A DNA stretch of 7,335 nt from Pseudomonadota bacterium (GTDB lineage: Bacteria; Pseudomonadota; Gammaproteobacteria; SZUA-229). Below, piece by piece: positions 1 through 5,911 of the stretch; the stretch's first letter is position 1; each line of letters begins with the position of its first letter. The position numbers and the translations under genes were made by a program. The stretch is from contig JADFWF010000052.1 of assembly GCA_015222965.1 (NCBI GenBank), positions 1-7,335 of the forward strand, given 5' to 3'. The notes under the pieces were generated by a model. That model was not told the origin of the DNA. It ran no database searches and saw nothing but the letters and a program-made list of their open reading frames with translations.

Positions 1-186
1 GTTGTGGCAGAAGGCGTCGAGACGCAAGATGTCTACGATATACTGGAAATTCTAAGCTGTGATGTTATACAGGGCTATCACATCTCACGACCGGTGCCTT
101 CAGACAATTTGGAGCAGTGGTTAAATTTACGCAAGAACGATGGTATAACTTCTAAAGTTAACAATATTACTTATCTTTATAACTGA
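1..186 (+). CDS. EAL-domain protein, C-terminal fragment (c-di-GMP phosphodiesterase type)
   Basis: The frame is open from base 1 and ends at TGA 184-186, so only the last 61 residues of a longer protein are present. Residues 1-8 (VVAEGVET) are the conserved late EAL motif that supplies an acidic residue near the metal site. Residues 20-33 contain CDVIQGYHISRPVP, the DxxQGY-x-xS+P motif of the last beta-strand and helix of the barrel. EAL domains hydrolyse cyclic di-GMP to pGpG in the cytoplasm or serve as c-di-GMP sensors. The EAL signature itself and any GGDEF, PAS or membrane part lie outside the window, so catalytic competence cannot be judged. About 20 residues follow the domain as a polar tail. 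A hairpin terminator follows, so this is the last gene of its transcript. Confidence 0.9.
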   Translation, partial: VVAEGVETQDVYDILEILSCDVIQGYHISRPVPSDNLEQWLNLRKNDGITSKVNNITYLYN

Positions 187-280
187 TCTGCGTTGTATCG
201 TGTCGGACCTGGTGTGGTATTGCCGGTTGGAAATAATTACAGTCAGGGAAGAAGTTAAATGGTGGTGGAGTAGAATCTTT

Positions 281-300
281 AACCCACTAGAGTGGTTTTT
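281..300 (+). terminator. Rho-independent terminator after the EAL gene
   Basis: CCAC TAGA GTGG (or CCACT/AGTGG with a tight loop) is followed directly by TTTTT. Flanking A-T pairs extend the stem past one mismatch. It lies about 95 bases after the EAL stop and just outside the 3' end of the convergent GTPase gene, so it insulates the two. In the opposite direction the T-run is poor, so it probably works mainly on the + strand. Confidence 0.6.
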
Positions 301-302
301 GG

Positions 303-1700
303 TTACCGGGTAACATTTTCGTCACTTGTCAGCCAGTCTATTACGTCAGTTTGTAATTTCTGATACTCTGGACTGGATGATGGTTTGTGTTGCCATTTAG
401 GATTCTGGCGAAGAACCTTCACAGCTTTATGCCATCGCCTGGGCAGAGCATGTTCTACATTATCAGAGAGTTGTATATTGTTCTGGGCAGCGTGCCCGCG
501 TTGAGTCAGGGTGTGCAGTAATTTACGTTGTCTGAGGTACAGCAAACTGACCGTGTCATCATCAGCGCACAACCATTTGTGCCCTTGCCAGGCGGCCACC
601 AACTCGTGCTGATAACGCCGCAATGTCGCCCAGCCCGCACCCAATGCTGCGCCCAGCATAGCCGCTGCGCCGAGACTCATGCCACCTACCATCAAATCAA
701 TGCCAGCACCTGCTGCAGCACCTTTCAGCGCAGTTGCGCCTGCGTTCAGGCCAAAATCCTTTAGCGCATGTGGAGAGAATATATCCAGTTCCCATTGCCC
801 ATCGCGGACCGCTAATTGTTGCAGGTCGACATCCCTCTGCGTGAAAGCAAATATTGTAAGCAGATCCCGTAATGCCAACCGCTCTGCTTCGCGCACAAAG
901 GCCTGCATCGATGCCACATCGGCATCAGAGATGCCTTCTTCAACCGCTACTTCACGTCGATAACAGGCAACCTCAGTGAGCAGCTGAAAGATACGTTGTG
1001 CAGCTGCCTGAACCAGGTTGTTCCATATTTCCTGTCGATATTCGATCAGTGTCTGCAGTGCATCGTAACGTTGTTCGAGCAGGCTTTGAAGTTTTTGGTA
1101 GAGCCTTTTCTCGGCCTCAAAATCAAAAGCAACGGTATCAAACTCCAGCGCTGCGTGCAGATTGAACTGTGCCATCTGCTCCCGCCAGCGCCGCAGGGAC
1201 TCACTGTTGCCAGCGATAAAGTTAAACACCGGAAGAATCGGTTTGCCGGCCTTGCTCAATATTTCAACTTCATCACTATACTTGCCCAGAAGGGGTTCGC
1301 GCACATCAATTATATAGAGCAGCACATCACTGTTGAGAGATTGCCGCAGTACCTTGGTCTCCTGTTCGAAATCAGGATATTTTTCTGTCTGTGATATGAG
1401 GTTGCGTAATAAATCTGCAGGCAACTTAGCTTCAACTGTTTTTGACAGATCCTCTAACGCCTGTAGTAAAGCGCTCGAATCCTCAAAACCGGGGGTATCA
1501 AATAGATTCAATACCGCATCATCACCGGCAAAAATTATCGACTTTTCTACAGAACGTGTGGTGCCCGCTGTTTCATCGATGTTGCCAAACTGATCATCTC
1601 TCAGCAGGGTACGGATCAATGATGTTTTGCCGGCATTGGTGTGTCCGACCACAGCAATATTTATCGCCGGGTAACTGGATTCGTGTTTGATCTCTGTCAT
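303..1700 (-). CDS. GTPase with DUF3482 domain
   Basis: A 465-residue protein. Residues 13-75 form a TRAFAC-type small GTPase N-terminus: G1 P-loop GHTNAGKTS (19-27), G2 region with TT at 47-48, and G3 DTPG (68-71). The expected G4 NKxD is not present; after a hydrophobic strand there is PVFNFIAGN (157-165), with N160 at the usual place and no Lys or Asp. From memory this is typical of the MMR_HSR1-DUF3482 family. A long helical region follows, then a Gly/Ala-rich hydrophobic stretch at about 320-363 that could insert in or touch a membrane. The C-terminus is basic. The gene begins 4 bp after the DUF2868 stop, has no convincing Shine-Dalgarno sequence of its own, and is probably translationally coupled. 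The partner is thus the upstream membrane protein; the cellular process is unknown. Known homologues are named only by their domains. Confidence 0.92.
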   Translation of the reverse strand: MTEIKHESSYPAINIAVVGHTNAGKTSLIRTLLRDDQFGNIDETAGTTRSVEKSIIFAGDDAVLNLFDTPGFEDSSALLQALEDLSKTVEAKLPADLLRNLISQTEKYPDFEQETKVLRQSLNSDVLLYIIDVREPLLGKYSDEVEILSKAGKPILPVFNFIAGNSESLRRWREQMAQFNLHAALEFDTVAFDFEAEKRLYQKLQSLLEQRYDALQTLIEYRQEIWNNLVQAAAQRIFQLLTEVACYRREVAVEEGISDADVASMQAFVREAERLALRDLLTIFAFTQRDVDLQQLAVRDGQWELDIFSPHALKDFGLNAGATALKGAAAGAGIDLMVGGMSLGAAAMLGAALGAGWATLRRYQHELVAAWQGHKWLCADDDTVSLLYLRQRKLLHTLTQRGHAAQNNIQLSDNVEHALPRRWHKAVKVLRQNPKWQHKPSSSPEYQKLQTDVIDWLTSDENVTR

Positions 1701-1704
1701 ACGC

Positions 1705-3129
1705 TTATACCATAATCATAGTGATGACATGATCGGCGGGAACATTGCATGCATCAGCTAATCGGTACCAGGCCGCCAGTCGCGTGCTCGAAACAGGTTC
1801 ATCTTCGTGTTCCTTTAATAAAACCAGCCAGCGTTGTGCACTGCTCGACATCAGGCTGGCGATGGTACGTTGTACACCGCGATCAGGGGAGCGAGCAGAT
1901 GATACTGCTACAGCGACTACCGGGTGTTTATTATCTTGCAGCCGTTGCAGAATAAGTCTCAGTGATTCACGATCAATTACCTTCCCCAGGTTATTTGTCC
2001 TGGTAATAGATGCAGGTGGCCAGCTCATGTTATCGCCGAGTTCGACTGCCACCCATTGTGTCTCAACGGGAAGTGCATGCGGCACAGGTGTTTTGAGCTG
2101 CGTTTCAGCCATAGCCGGCGGCGAGGTATCAGCATCAACTATTTCACCATGGCTTGCCAGTGGCATCAGTCGTTGACGCAAATTAATATAATATGGCAGG
2201 TAATAATCCAGCGTGAAAAGATTTTGCGCCCGGCGGCACATCATCACCGACCAGCTCCAGAGTAGTATCCGCGGCGCGATGCCAAAACACAGCAGCGAAC
2301 CCAGCAGGAACTGCGCCCAGGCGTAGCGATGTTCAACAGTTAATGTTTGCGCGGTAGCAGACGGCAGTGAGCCAATTCGCGTTTCCAGAACCAGGTCTGC
2401 CGAAGGCGTTGCGAAGCCTAATAACTCTAGTGGCACACTTAAAACGGCCGTCATTTTTATGAAGAGGCTGTCAGATAACAGTGTTGTACCCCAGACAAAG
2501 TCATACTGGCGAACCATTAACAATAATACTAAAAAGCCCAGGCCTGTGAGCAGGTATACCAGCCATAGCTGGTGGCTCAGTTTACTCAGCTGCCATTTCC
2601 CAACAGCGCCGGAAAAATGACAGTCCAGCCATGCCCTGTCAGCCTGTATGCTGTTCTTATTATTGCCAGTATCGTTAGCCTGGCTTCTGCTTTTGAGCTG
2701 CTCGGGTAGCCAGCCTGTTAATCGGGCCAGTATACCTGAGGTCAAACCTTCTATATTCAGACCGATGCCTGTCAGCCACAACAGCATCGAAAGTAGATTA
2801 AAACCAAGCAGGACCAGTAACAGCCAGTAGATGTTGATGGTATGACTGTCGGTGATTGCGTATATGCTGCCCAGAGCACCAAGCAAAGCAGCTACAAAAA
2901 AAATCAAAATTTTGACATGGCGCGATAGTCTCGCCGCGTGTGCTAGCAACAAAGATAAACCATGCTGTTCGACGAGGCACTTAGCCCGTAACCATAGACG
3001 GTCTTCAAAATCTTTGCCTGCATTATGATCAGAAAAATCTTCTTCAGTATTGCAGGCAAGCGGATGCTCCGTTTCCATATAACGTATCTGTTCGATCAGT
3101 AAATGCTTGTCGAAATGAGAAGTTGCCAC
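1705..3129 (-). CDS. DUF2868 domain membrane protein
   Basis: 474 residues, starting at GTG (3127-3129). A cytoplasmic N-terminus of about 70 residues precedes hydrophobic helices at about 73-92, 99-124, 188-206 and 270-293. The segment after helix 3, RQYDFVWGTTLL (207-218), and the GIAPR of helix 4 match my memory of DUF2868 conservation. The last 180 residues are soluble. They begin with a linker rich in Pro and Thr and contain alternating strands and helices (for example VVAVAVSSARSP), resembling a small Rossmann-like domain. It is the first gene of a two-gene operon with the DUF3482 GTPase, an association widely seen in Proteobacteria. The most likely arrangement is a membrane anchor or effector controlled by the GTPase. 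No substrate or phenotype can be inferred. The start fits family length; AGG lies only 2 bases before GTG and AAAGG about 14 bases before, so the ribosome-binding site is weak. Confidence 0.9.
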   Translation of the reverse strand: MATSHFDKHLLIEQIRYMETEHPLACNTEEDFSDHNAGKDFEDRLWLRAKCLVEQHGLSLLLAHAARLSRHVKILIFFVAALLGALGSIYAITDSHTINIYWLLLVLLGFNLLSMLLWLTGIGLNIEGLTSGILARLTGWLPEQLKSRSQANDTGNNKNSIQADRAWLDCHFSGAVGKWQLSKLSHQLWLVYLLTGLGFLVLLLMVRQYDFVWGTTLLSDSLFIKMTAVLSVPLELLGFATPSADLVLETRIGSLPSATAQTLTVEHRYAWAQFLLGSLLCFGIAPRILLWSWSVMMCRRAQNLFTLDYYLPYYINLRQRLMPLASHGEIVDADTSPPAMAETQLKTPVPHALPVETQWVAVELGDNMSWPPASITRTNNLGKVIDRESLRLILQRLQDNKHPVVAVAVSSARSPDRGVQRTIASLMSSSAQRWLVLLKEHEDEPVSSTRLAAWYRLADACNVPADHVITMIMV

Positions 3130-3167
3130 TACCTGATTAAAGCCTTTGTTGTTCTAAATATCGGGGT

Positions 3168-3195
3168 ATTTTATCTAGCCTGCATTCATTTGTAA
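3168..3195 (-). promoter_or_regulatory. Likely sigma70-type promoter of the DUF2868-GTPase operon
   Basis: Read on the - strand: TTACAA (-35, 3195-3190), a 16-bp spacer, then TAAAAT (-10, 3173-3168), about 38 bp upstream of the GTG start. The -10 matches the consensus at 5 of 6 positions and the -35 at 4 of 6. The rest of 3130-3332 holds no gene; it contains this promoter and AT-rich sequence. Confidence 0.5.
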
Positions 3196-3332
3196 CTAAA
3201 AGACTGCTAGTAGTAAATTTATTTGTTTGATACTTTGATCTGTTTCTGAGTATTTATTTCAGTCTCGGTAATAGAGTGCTTATAAATTCTAATCGTGCAG
3301 CGACTCCCCTCGATTAAGGGCTGTCGTCGTCA

Positions 3333-3872
3333 TTAATCTACCCTTTGCTTGTGCCTGTTCTGAGTTACATTTTTTGTATCATCGAGTGCTTCGATATTTC
3401 TTTGTGATGTGACCTCTTGCCTAACACGCATGAGATAACCTCCCAGCGCGCCACCACCGACTGCAAGTGTTAACAAGCCCAATGTAAGAAGCTGGCTGAA
3501 TATCATCAGTGAGCCAGCGGCAACAATACCAATAAATCCCGCGCCCAGTTTAAAGCTGGACCTGGCGTGTGCACGATTGGTCTCTTTACGAATTTCTTCA
3601 TGACTTTTACGGATAAGTCTGGTCTTTTGGCGTTCAGCGTTAACTCGTAACTTTTCCCGCTCTTTGGAAAACTCATCTTTGGCGTTTGCCAGTGCATCTT
3701 TTTTAACATGGCTGGTGATGGAGGCAAACCAGAAGGCGGAGACCAGGCCAATGATGAAGGTAAGTAATAATACCGCCAGCCAAAGCTCCTGGTCATCTGA
3801 TTTTATTGCCGCAAGCGTCATAGTAACAGTAGCTGCTTGTATGATCAGAATGCCTAGTAGGTATTTCAACAT
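3333..3872 (-). CDS. Unrecognised membrane protein with central coiled coil and Gly-rich helix pair
   Basis: 179 residues, not recognised as a named family. Two N-terminal hydrophobic helices (about 3-22 and 31-52) are followed by a highly charged Lys/Glu/Arg segment (about 56-107, e.g. KDEFSKEREKLRVNAERQ) likely to be a long helix or coiled coil. Two further hydrophobic stretches follow (about 108-128 and 130-146); the last is Gly-rich (VGGGALGGYL) and looks like a tightly packed helix hairpin. The C-terminal tail is polar. The start ATG at 3870-3872 lacks a strong Shine-Dalgarno sequence, but the next Met is too far in to keep the first helix. It is separated from the DUF2868 operon by about 200 bp with a promoter, so it is probably an independent unit. 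The architecture suggests a scaffold or spacer between membrane helices; no function is claimed. Confidence 0.65.
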   Translation of the reverse strand: MLKYLLGILIIQAATVTMTLAAIKSDDQELWLAVLLLTFIIGLVSAFWFASITSHVKKDALANAKDEFSKEREKLRVNAERQKTRLIRKSHEEIRKETNRAHARSSFKLGAGFIGIVAAGSLMIFSQLLTLGLLTLAVGGGALGGYLMRVRQEVTSQRNIEALDDTKNVTQNRHKQRVD

Positions 3873-3894
3873 GGTGATATCTTAGTCAGAATCT

Positions 3895-3910
3895 ACTTGT
3901 TGAATCAAGT
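3895..3910. repeat. Short inverted repeat upstream of the coiled-coil membrane gene
   Basis: ACTTG (3895-3899) and CAAGT (3906-3910) form 5-bp arms around a 6-bp centre, 23 bp upstream of the ATG at 3872. The position fits an operator near the promoter of the - strand gene, but the arms are short and could arise by chance. Confidence 0.2.
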
Positions 3911-3984
3911 GCCAAAAGCTATGTAAGCTGTCAGAGTATTAATTTGCGGTGAGTCTGGATTTCTGCCCCGCCAACTTATAATCA

Positions 3985-4147
3985 ATGGATCTGGGGGGTG
4001 GAAAATTCCGTAAGCGGATGATTTGGAGAGGAATAAATGGTAGGCCTGGAAGGATTACAGCCTACATCCCTGTAGGCTACCAAAGGCTCGCTTCGCTCAT
4101 GAAAAATCGTTCCTTACGATTTTTTCGAACCTTCGACCTGTCGATTA
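3985..4147 (-). repeat. tRNA-3'-half repeat, left copy, interrupted by hairpin insert
   Basis: Read on the - strand, 4147-4125 equals the stretch from the anticodon-stem 3' strand through the T-loop of a tRNA (20 of 23 bases as in the right copy). Next comes a 71-base foreign stretch, 4124-4054. Then 4053-4039 gives the T-stem 3' strand, acceptor strand, discriminator A and an encoded CCA. The flank beyond the CCA (to about 3985) also resembles that of the right copy: 34 of 45 bases by hand alignment over 4009-4053 versus 5339-5382. The anticodon loop is already degraded (CACTAATC instead of CTCATAATC) and no 5' half exists, so no tRNA can be made. It sits directly beyond the stop codon of the lipoprotein gene. 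Confidence 0.7.
4054..4126. repeat. Hairpin cluster inserted in the tRNA half
   Basis: Three foldable units follow each other. AGCCTACA-TCCC-TGTAGGCT (4059-4078) is a perfect 8-bp stem. GGCTCGCTTCGCTC (4085-4098) contains, on the - strand, GCGAAGC, a heptamer known to form an exceptionally stable mini-hairpin. AAAAATCGT-TCCTT-ACGATTTTT (4102-4124) is a perfect 9-bp stem ending in a T-run. The right repeat copy has only two bases (5383-5384) here, so the segment behaves as an insertion of about 69 bp. It resembles a REP- or MITE-like palindromic element. The last hairpin may also serve as transcription terminator for the lipoprotein operon, and equally for + strand transcripts. Confidence 0.6.
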
Positions 4148-4169
4148 GTGAAGTCAGGGGTCTTGCTTG

Positions 4170-4643
4170 TTACGTGTTTTCATTGTTAATAAATTTAATT
4201 CGGTCTTCTTCTGTAGCGCCTTCTTCACATTCCCCTCTCATTTTCAACTGTCCTCTCCCCAGGTAACTATCAAGTTCAATATAACCTTCCCGGCAATAAC
4301 CCGAACTTTTCAGTTTTAATTCAAGCATGTCATTAAAATATGGTTTCATGCCGGCCTCATTTGCAGACTTACCGCCGCCCTTGCTCCCGTAGCCACCACT
4401 TTTACCACCGCCCATGCCTTTACCGCTTCCATGCTTGCCAGTACCCTTGCTGCTACCGCCACCACGCTTAGCGTTGCCACTTGCCTGTGCCGTGGTATTT
4501 GTCAGGCTGTAATTGAACATTTTAAGTCCACCAGGTTTAATATCGGTAACAAATACCTCTTCTACTTCAGAAGATTCCCACTTATTGCTTGCACAAGCCG
4601 TCAAAGACAACAGTAGTATCAAAAAGTAAATTTTATATTTCAT
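4170..4643 (-). CDS. Small lipoprotein with Gly/Lys-rich linker
   Basis: 157 residues. MKYK, a hydrophobic core and the lipobox LTAC with Cys17 mark a signal-peptidase-II lipoprotein. The residues after Cys17 are Ala-Ser, with no Asp at +2, so outer-membrane sorting is likely. Residues 18-55 are a short polar domain. Residues 57-93 are a flexible linker rich in Gly, Lys and Ser (GKGMGGGKSGGYGSKGGGK). Residues 100-151 form a compact C-terminal domain with two Cys (C117 in SSGYC, C139 in RGEC) that could form a disulfide in the periplasm. No named family is recognised. It follows the four-helix membrane protein after 20 bp and is presumably co-transcribed. The Shine-Dalgarno sequence is weak. 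The left tRNA-half repeat and its hairpin start within about 20-45 bases of the stop codon. Confidence 0.8.
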   Translation of the reverse strand: MKYKIYFLILLLSLTACASNKWESSEVEEVFVTDIKPGGLKMFNYSLTNTTAQASGNAKRGGGSSKGTGKHGSGKGMGGGKSGGYGSKGGGKSANEAGMKPYFNDMLELKLKSSGYCREGYIELDSYLGRGQLKMRGECEEGATEEDRIKFINNENT

Positions 4644-4663
4644 CTATGCTTGTCTATTTAGTC

Positions 4664-5227
4664 CTATATGGCGTTCGGACTTTTTTTATAACCTATGAAA
4701 GTTGCAACCCCCATCAGGAATAAGCCAAGCAGTATTAATACTGGTCCGATACCCGTACCTAAAAGCATTCCTGCCCAGCTAAAACCAAAAACGCCTAAGA
4801 ATGCCATTCCTGCATGCATTGTAGTGCCAGCAATAAAAATCCAGCTTAGAATTTGTTTATAAAGTGATGGGAGTGTAAGTAATCCAAGCATCAGTCCGAC
4901 GATGATATTTAGTAAAGCTTCCAAATTACCATGTGCATGAGGGCCGCCTTTAATGGTATCAACGGTTATTCTGGCGTTTAGGTTAGTATTTAATGCCAGA
5001 ATCGCTTCTGAATTGGCTTTTGCAATTTCATCTGCAGTCATCTCTTCCAACGTTTCCGTATTTTCAAATTCAGACATAACTATTAATTGTAAATCAGATA
5101 ATACTCTCTGTTTTTCCAGTGATGCTTTTTCAACATCGGGTAATAATGTCACAACCATATAAGGCCCTAAGCTGGCGGTGATGACTAAAAACAGGAAACC
5201 GAAGACTATATTCTTTTTACCTTCCAT
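4664..5227 (-). CDS. Four-helix membrane protein with HAH motif, possibly related to styrene-oxide-isomerase-type proteins
   Basis: 187 residues with a clear ribosome-binding site (AGGAG, read on the - strand from 5238-5234, 6 bases before ATG). A helix at about 7-29 is followed by a polar, Glu-rich loop (30-95, likely periplasmic) and three more helices (about 101-120, 126-148, 155-180). Helix 2 begins with GGPHAHGNLEALLN (94-107), which carries H97 and H99; H138 lies in helix 3. The layout of four helices, a His motif opening helix 2, LPSL after it (119-122), Gly-Pro before helix 4 and IGY at its end (178-180) recalls the membrane haem protein styrene oxide isomerase. That comparison is from memory and the similarity is distant. 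Haem or metal binding by the His residues is inferred. It is the first gene of a pair with the lipoprotein, and both lie between the two tRNA-half repeats. Confidence 0.75.
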   Translation of the reverse strand: MEGKKNIVFGFLFLVITASLGPYMVVTLLPDVEKASLEKQRVLSDLQLIVMSEFENTETLEEMTADEIAKANSEAILALNTNLNARITVDTIKGGPHAHGNLEALLNIIVGLMLGLLTLPSLYKQILSWIFIAGTTMHAGMAFLGVFGFSWAGMLLGTGIGPVLILLGLFLMGVATFIGYKKSPNAI

Positions 5228-5308
5228 TATATTCTCCTATGTAAGTGAGTTTTTGTTAGGTTATTTTTCAGAAACTTCTAAACTGTAGATTACATGACGC
5301 GCCGACTA

Positions 5309-5325
5309 ATAGTCCATGGGACTAT
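5309..5325. repeat. Inverted repeat upstream of the four-helix gene
   Basis: ATAGTCC (5309-5315), a 3-base centre ATG, then GGACTAT (5319-5325): perfect 7-bp arms. It lies about 80 bp upstream of the ATG at 5227, a reasonable place for an operator of the two-gene unit. It also touches the outer edge of the right repeat's flank (5324), so it could instead be part of the mobile boundary. Confidence 0.35.
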
Positions 5326-5411
5326 GGATGAGGATTTTCGTAAGTGGGAGATTTTAAATGAAAAAAAGGTGGGCCTGGAAGGGCTCGAACCTTCGATCTA
5401 CCGATTATGAG
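5324..5411 (-). repeat. tRNA-3'-half repeat, right copy (orphan CAU tRNA half)
   Basis: On the - strand, 5411-5368 reads CTCATAA (anticodon loop with CAT), TCGGT, variable bases, then GAAGG-TTCGAGC-CCTTC, a perfect 5-bp T-stem with a canonical 7-base T-loop. CAGGCCC, A and CC follow, with the final A of CCA replaced by T. This is the 3' half of a tRNA resembling gammaproteobacterial Ile2 (CAU) or elongator Met tRNA. Upstream (5412-5450) there is no GGGCCTG acceptor strand or normal D-arm, so the tRNA is incomplete. The boundary falls at the anticodon loop, which is where many tyrosine integrases cross over. The 3' flank down to about 5324 is shared with the left copy. Best read as an attachment-site-like remnant. 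Confidence 0.75.
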
Positions 5412-5777
5412 GCACGGCTAGCGAGTCTTGAAACCTACTGAAACAACTCTGTGTAGGCATTTGGTAGGTGAGTCTATACCGGTTTTCTTAGCACTAGTAC
5501 GATCGGAGCATGCTTTTACATGTGCTTATTTGTGTGACTCTGTTCTATGGTTGTTAGCATCTTTCTGTCCTTATCGATTATTTTGTAGAAGACGTACAGG
5601 CTTGTGATCGACCAGTTAGAGTCACCCTCTCCCTTGGCGCCGATATAGCAATATAAACCCTGTTTCCCACAGGCAGGCCTTATCTGCCAATTGAAGTCGC
5701 AACTTAATGCTGGTAAATACACCTGTTTTTAAGTGATGTGAAAACACCATCTAATTCCCCGGAATGTTTATAACTTA
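5412..5777. other. Non-coding stretch between the tRNA half and the cytochrome promoter region
   Basis: No convincing gene. A 68-codon frame on the - strand (5722-5516) starts at GTG with no Shine-Dalgarno sequence and is closed by a stop just upstream. Its product, with several Cys and Trp (e.g. RPACGKQGLYCYIGAKGEG), is not recognised and could be a decayed gene fragment. A small palindromic stretch, GCATG-CTTTTA-CATG, lies at about 5508-5522. If the right tRNA half is an attachment site, this stretch would lie on the side where inserted DNA is expected. Confidence 0.4.
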
Positions 5778-5820
5778 TTGTTTATTATTGAATAATATTA
5801 ATATGAACGAAAATGAACGA
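5778..5820 (+). promoter_or_regulatory. AT-rich promoter-like region with tandem ATGAACGA repeat
   Basis: TTGTTT (5778-5783) and TATGAA (5802-5807) are a weak -35/-10 pair with an 18-bp spacer. The palindrome ATATTAATAT occupies 5795-5804. ATGAACGA occurs twice, at 5803-5810 and 5813-5820, exactly 10 bp apart, so both copies face the same side of the helix as expected for a dimeric or cooperative regulator. The region is about 90-130 bp upstream of the cytochrome start. Confidence 0.35.
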
Positions 5821-5887
5821 ACAAACATCTAGGTATATTGCTGCCAGTTGATTGAAAATCCATTGTGTAAAAAAATGAAACCAAAGG

Positions 5888-5906
5888 CAGCCATCATGGC
5901 TGGAGG
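5888..5906 (+). promoter_or_regulatory. Leader palindrome abutting the cytochrome ribosome-binding site
   Basis: CAGCCAT-C-ATGGCTG (5888-5902) is a perfect 7-bp inverted repeat. As RNA it can form CAGCC-AUCAU-GGCUG. Its last base is the first G of the strong Shine-Dalgarno GGAGG (5902-5906), which lies 5 bases before ATG 5912. The Shine-Dalgarno sequence fixes the start; the hairpin could tune translation or be a protein-binding site. Confidence 0.45.
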
Positions 5907-5911
5907 CAAAA

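Noticed and set aside
251..275. TGGTGGTGGAG near the EAL terminator as a third tRNA 3' end
   Set aside because: No T-arm or further match to the other two copies follows.
996..1394. 132-codon + strand frame, and other + strand frames within 528-2265
   Set aside because: All are antisense to the DUF3482 and DUF2868 genes, which have clear family motifs.
3307..3320. CCCT-CGATTA-AGGG hairpin after the coiled-coil membrane gene
   Set aside because: Only a 4-bp stem and no T-run on the - strand side, so not supported as a terminator.
3985..4266. A 93-codon + strand frame with RLASLMKNRSLRFF-like sequence
   Set aside because: It runs through the tRNA-half repeat and hairpins and into the antisense of the lipoprotein; it is a translation of repeat DNA.
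5516..5722. 68-codon - strand frame
   Set aside because: GTG start without a ribosome-binding site and no recognised similarity; kept only as a possible decayed fragment in the non-coding entry.
5849..5863. FNR/Anr-like box TTGAT...ATC before the cytochrome
   Set aside because: The second half-site does not fit ATCAA at the required 4-base spacing.
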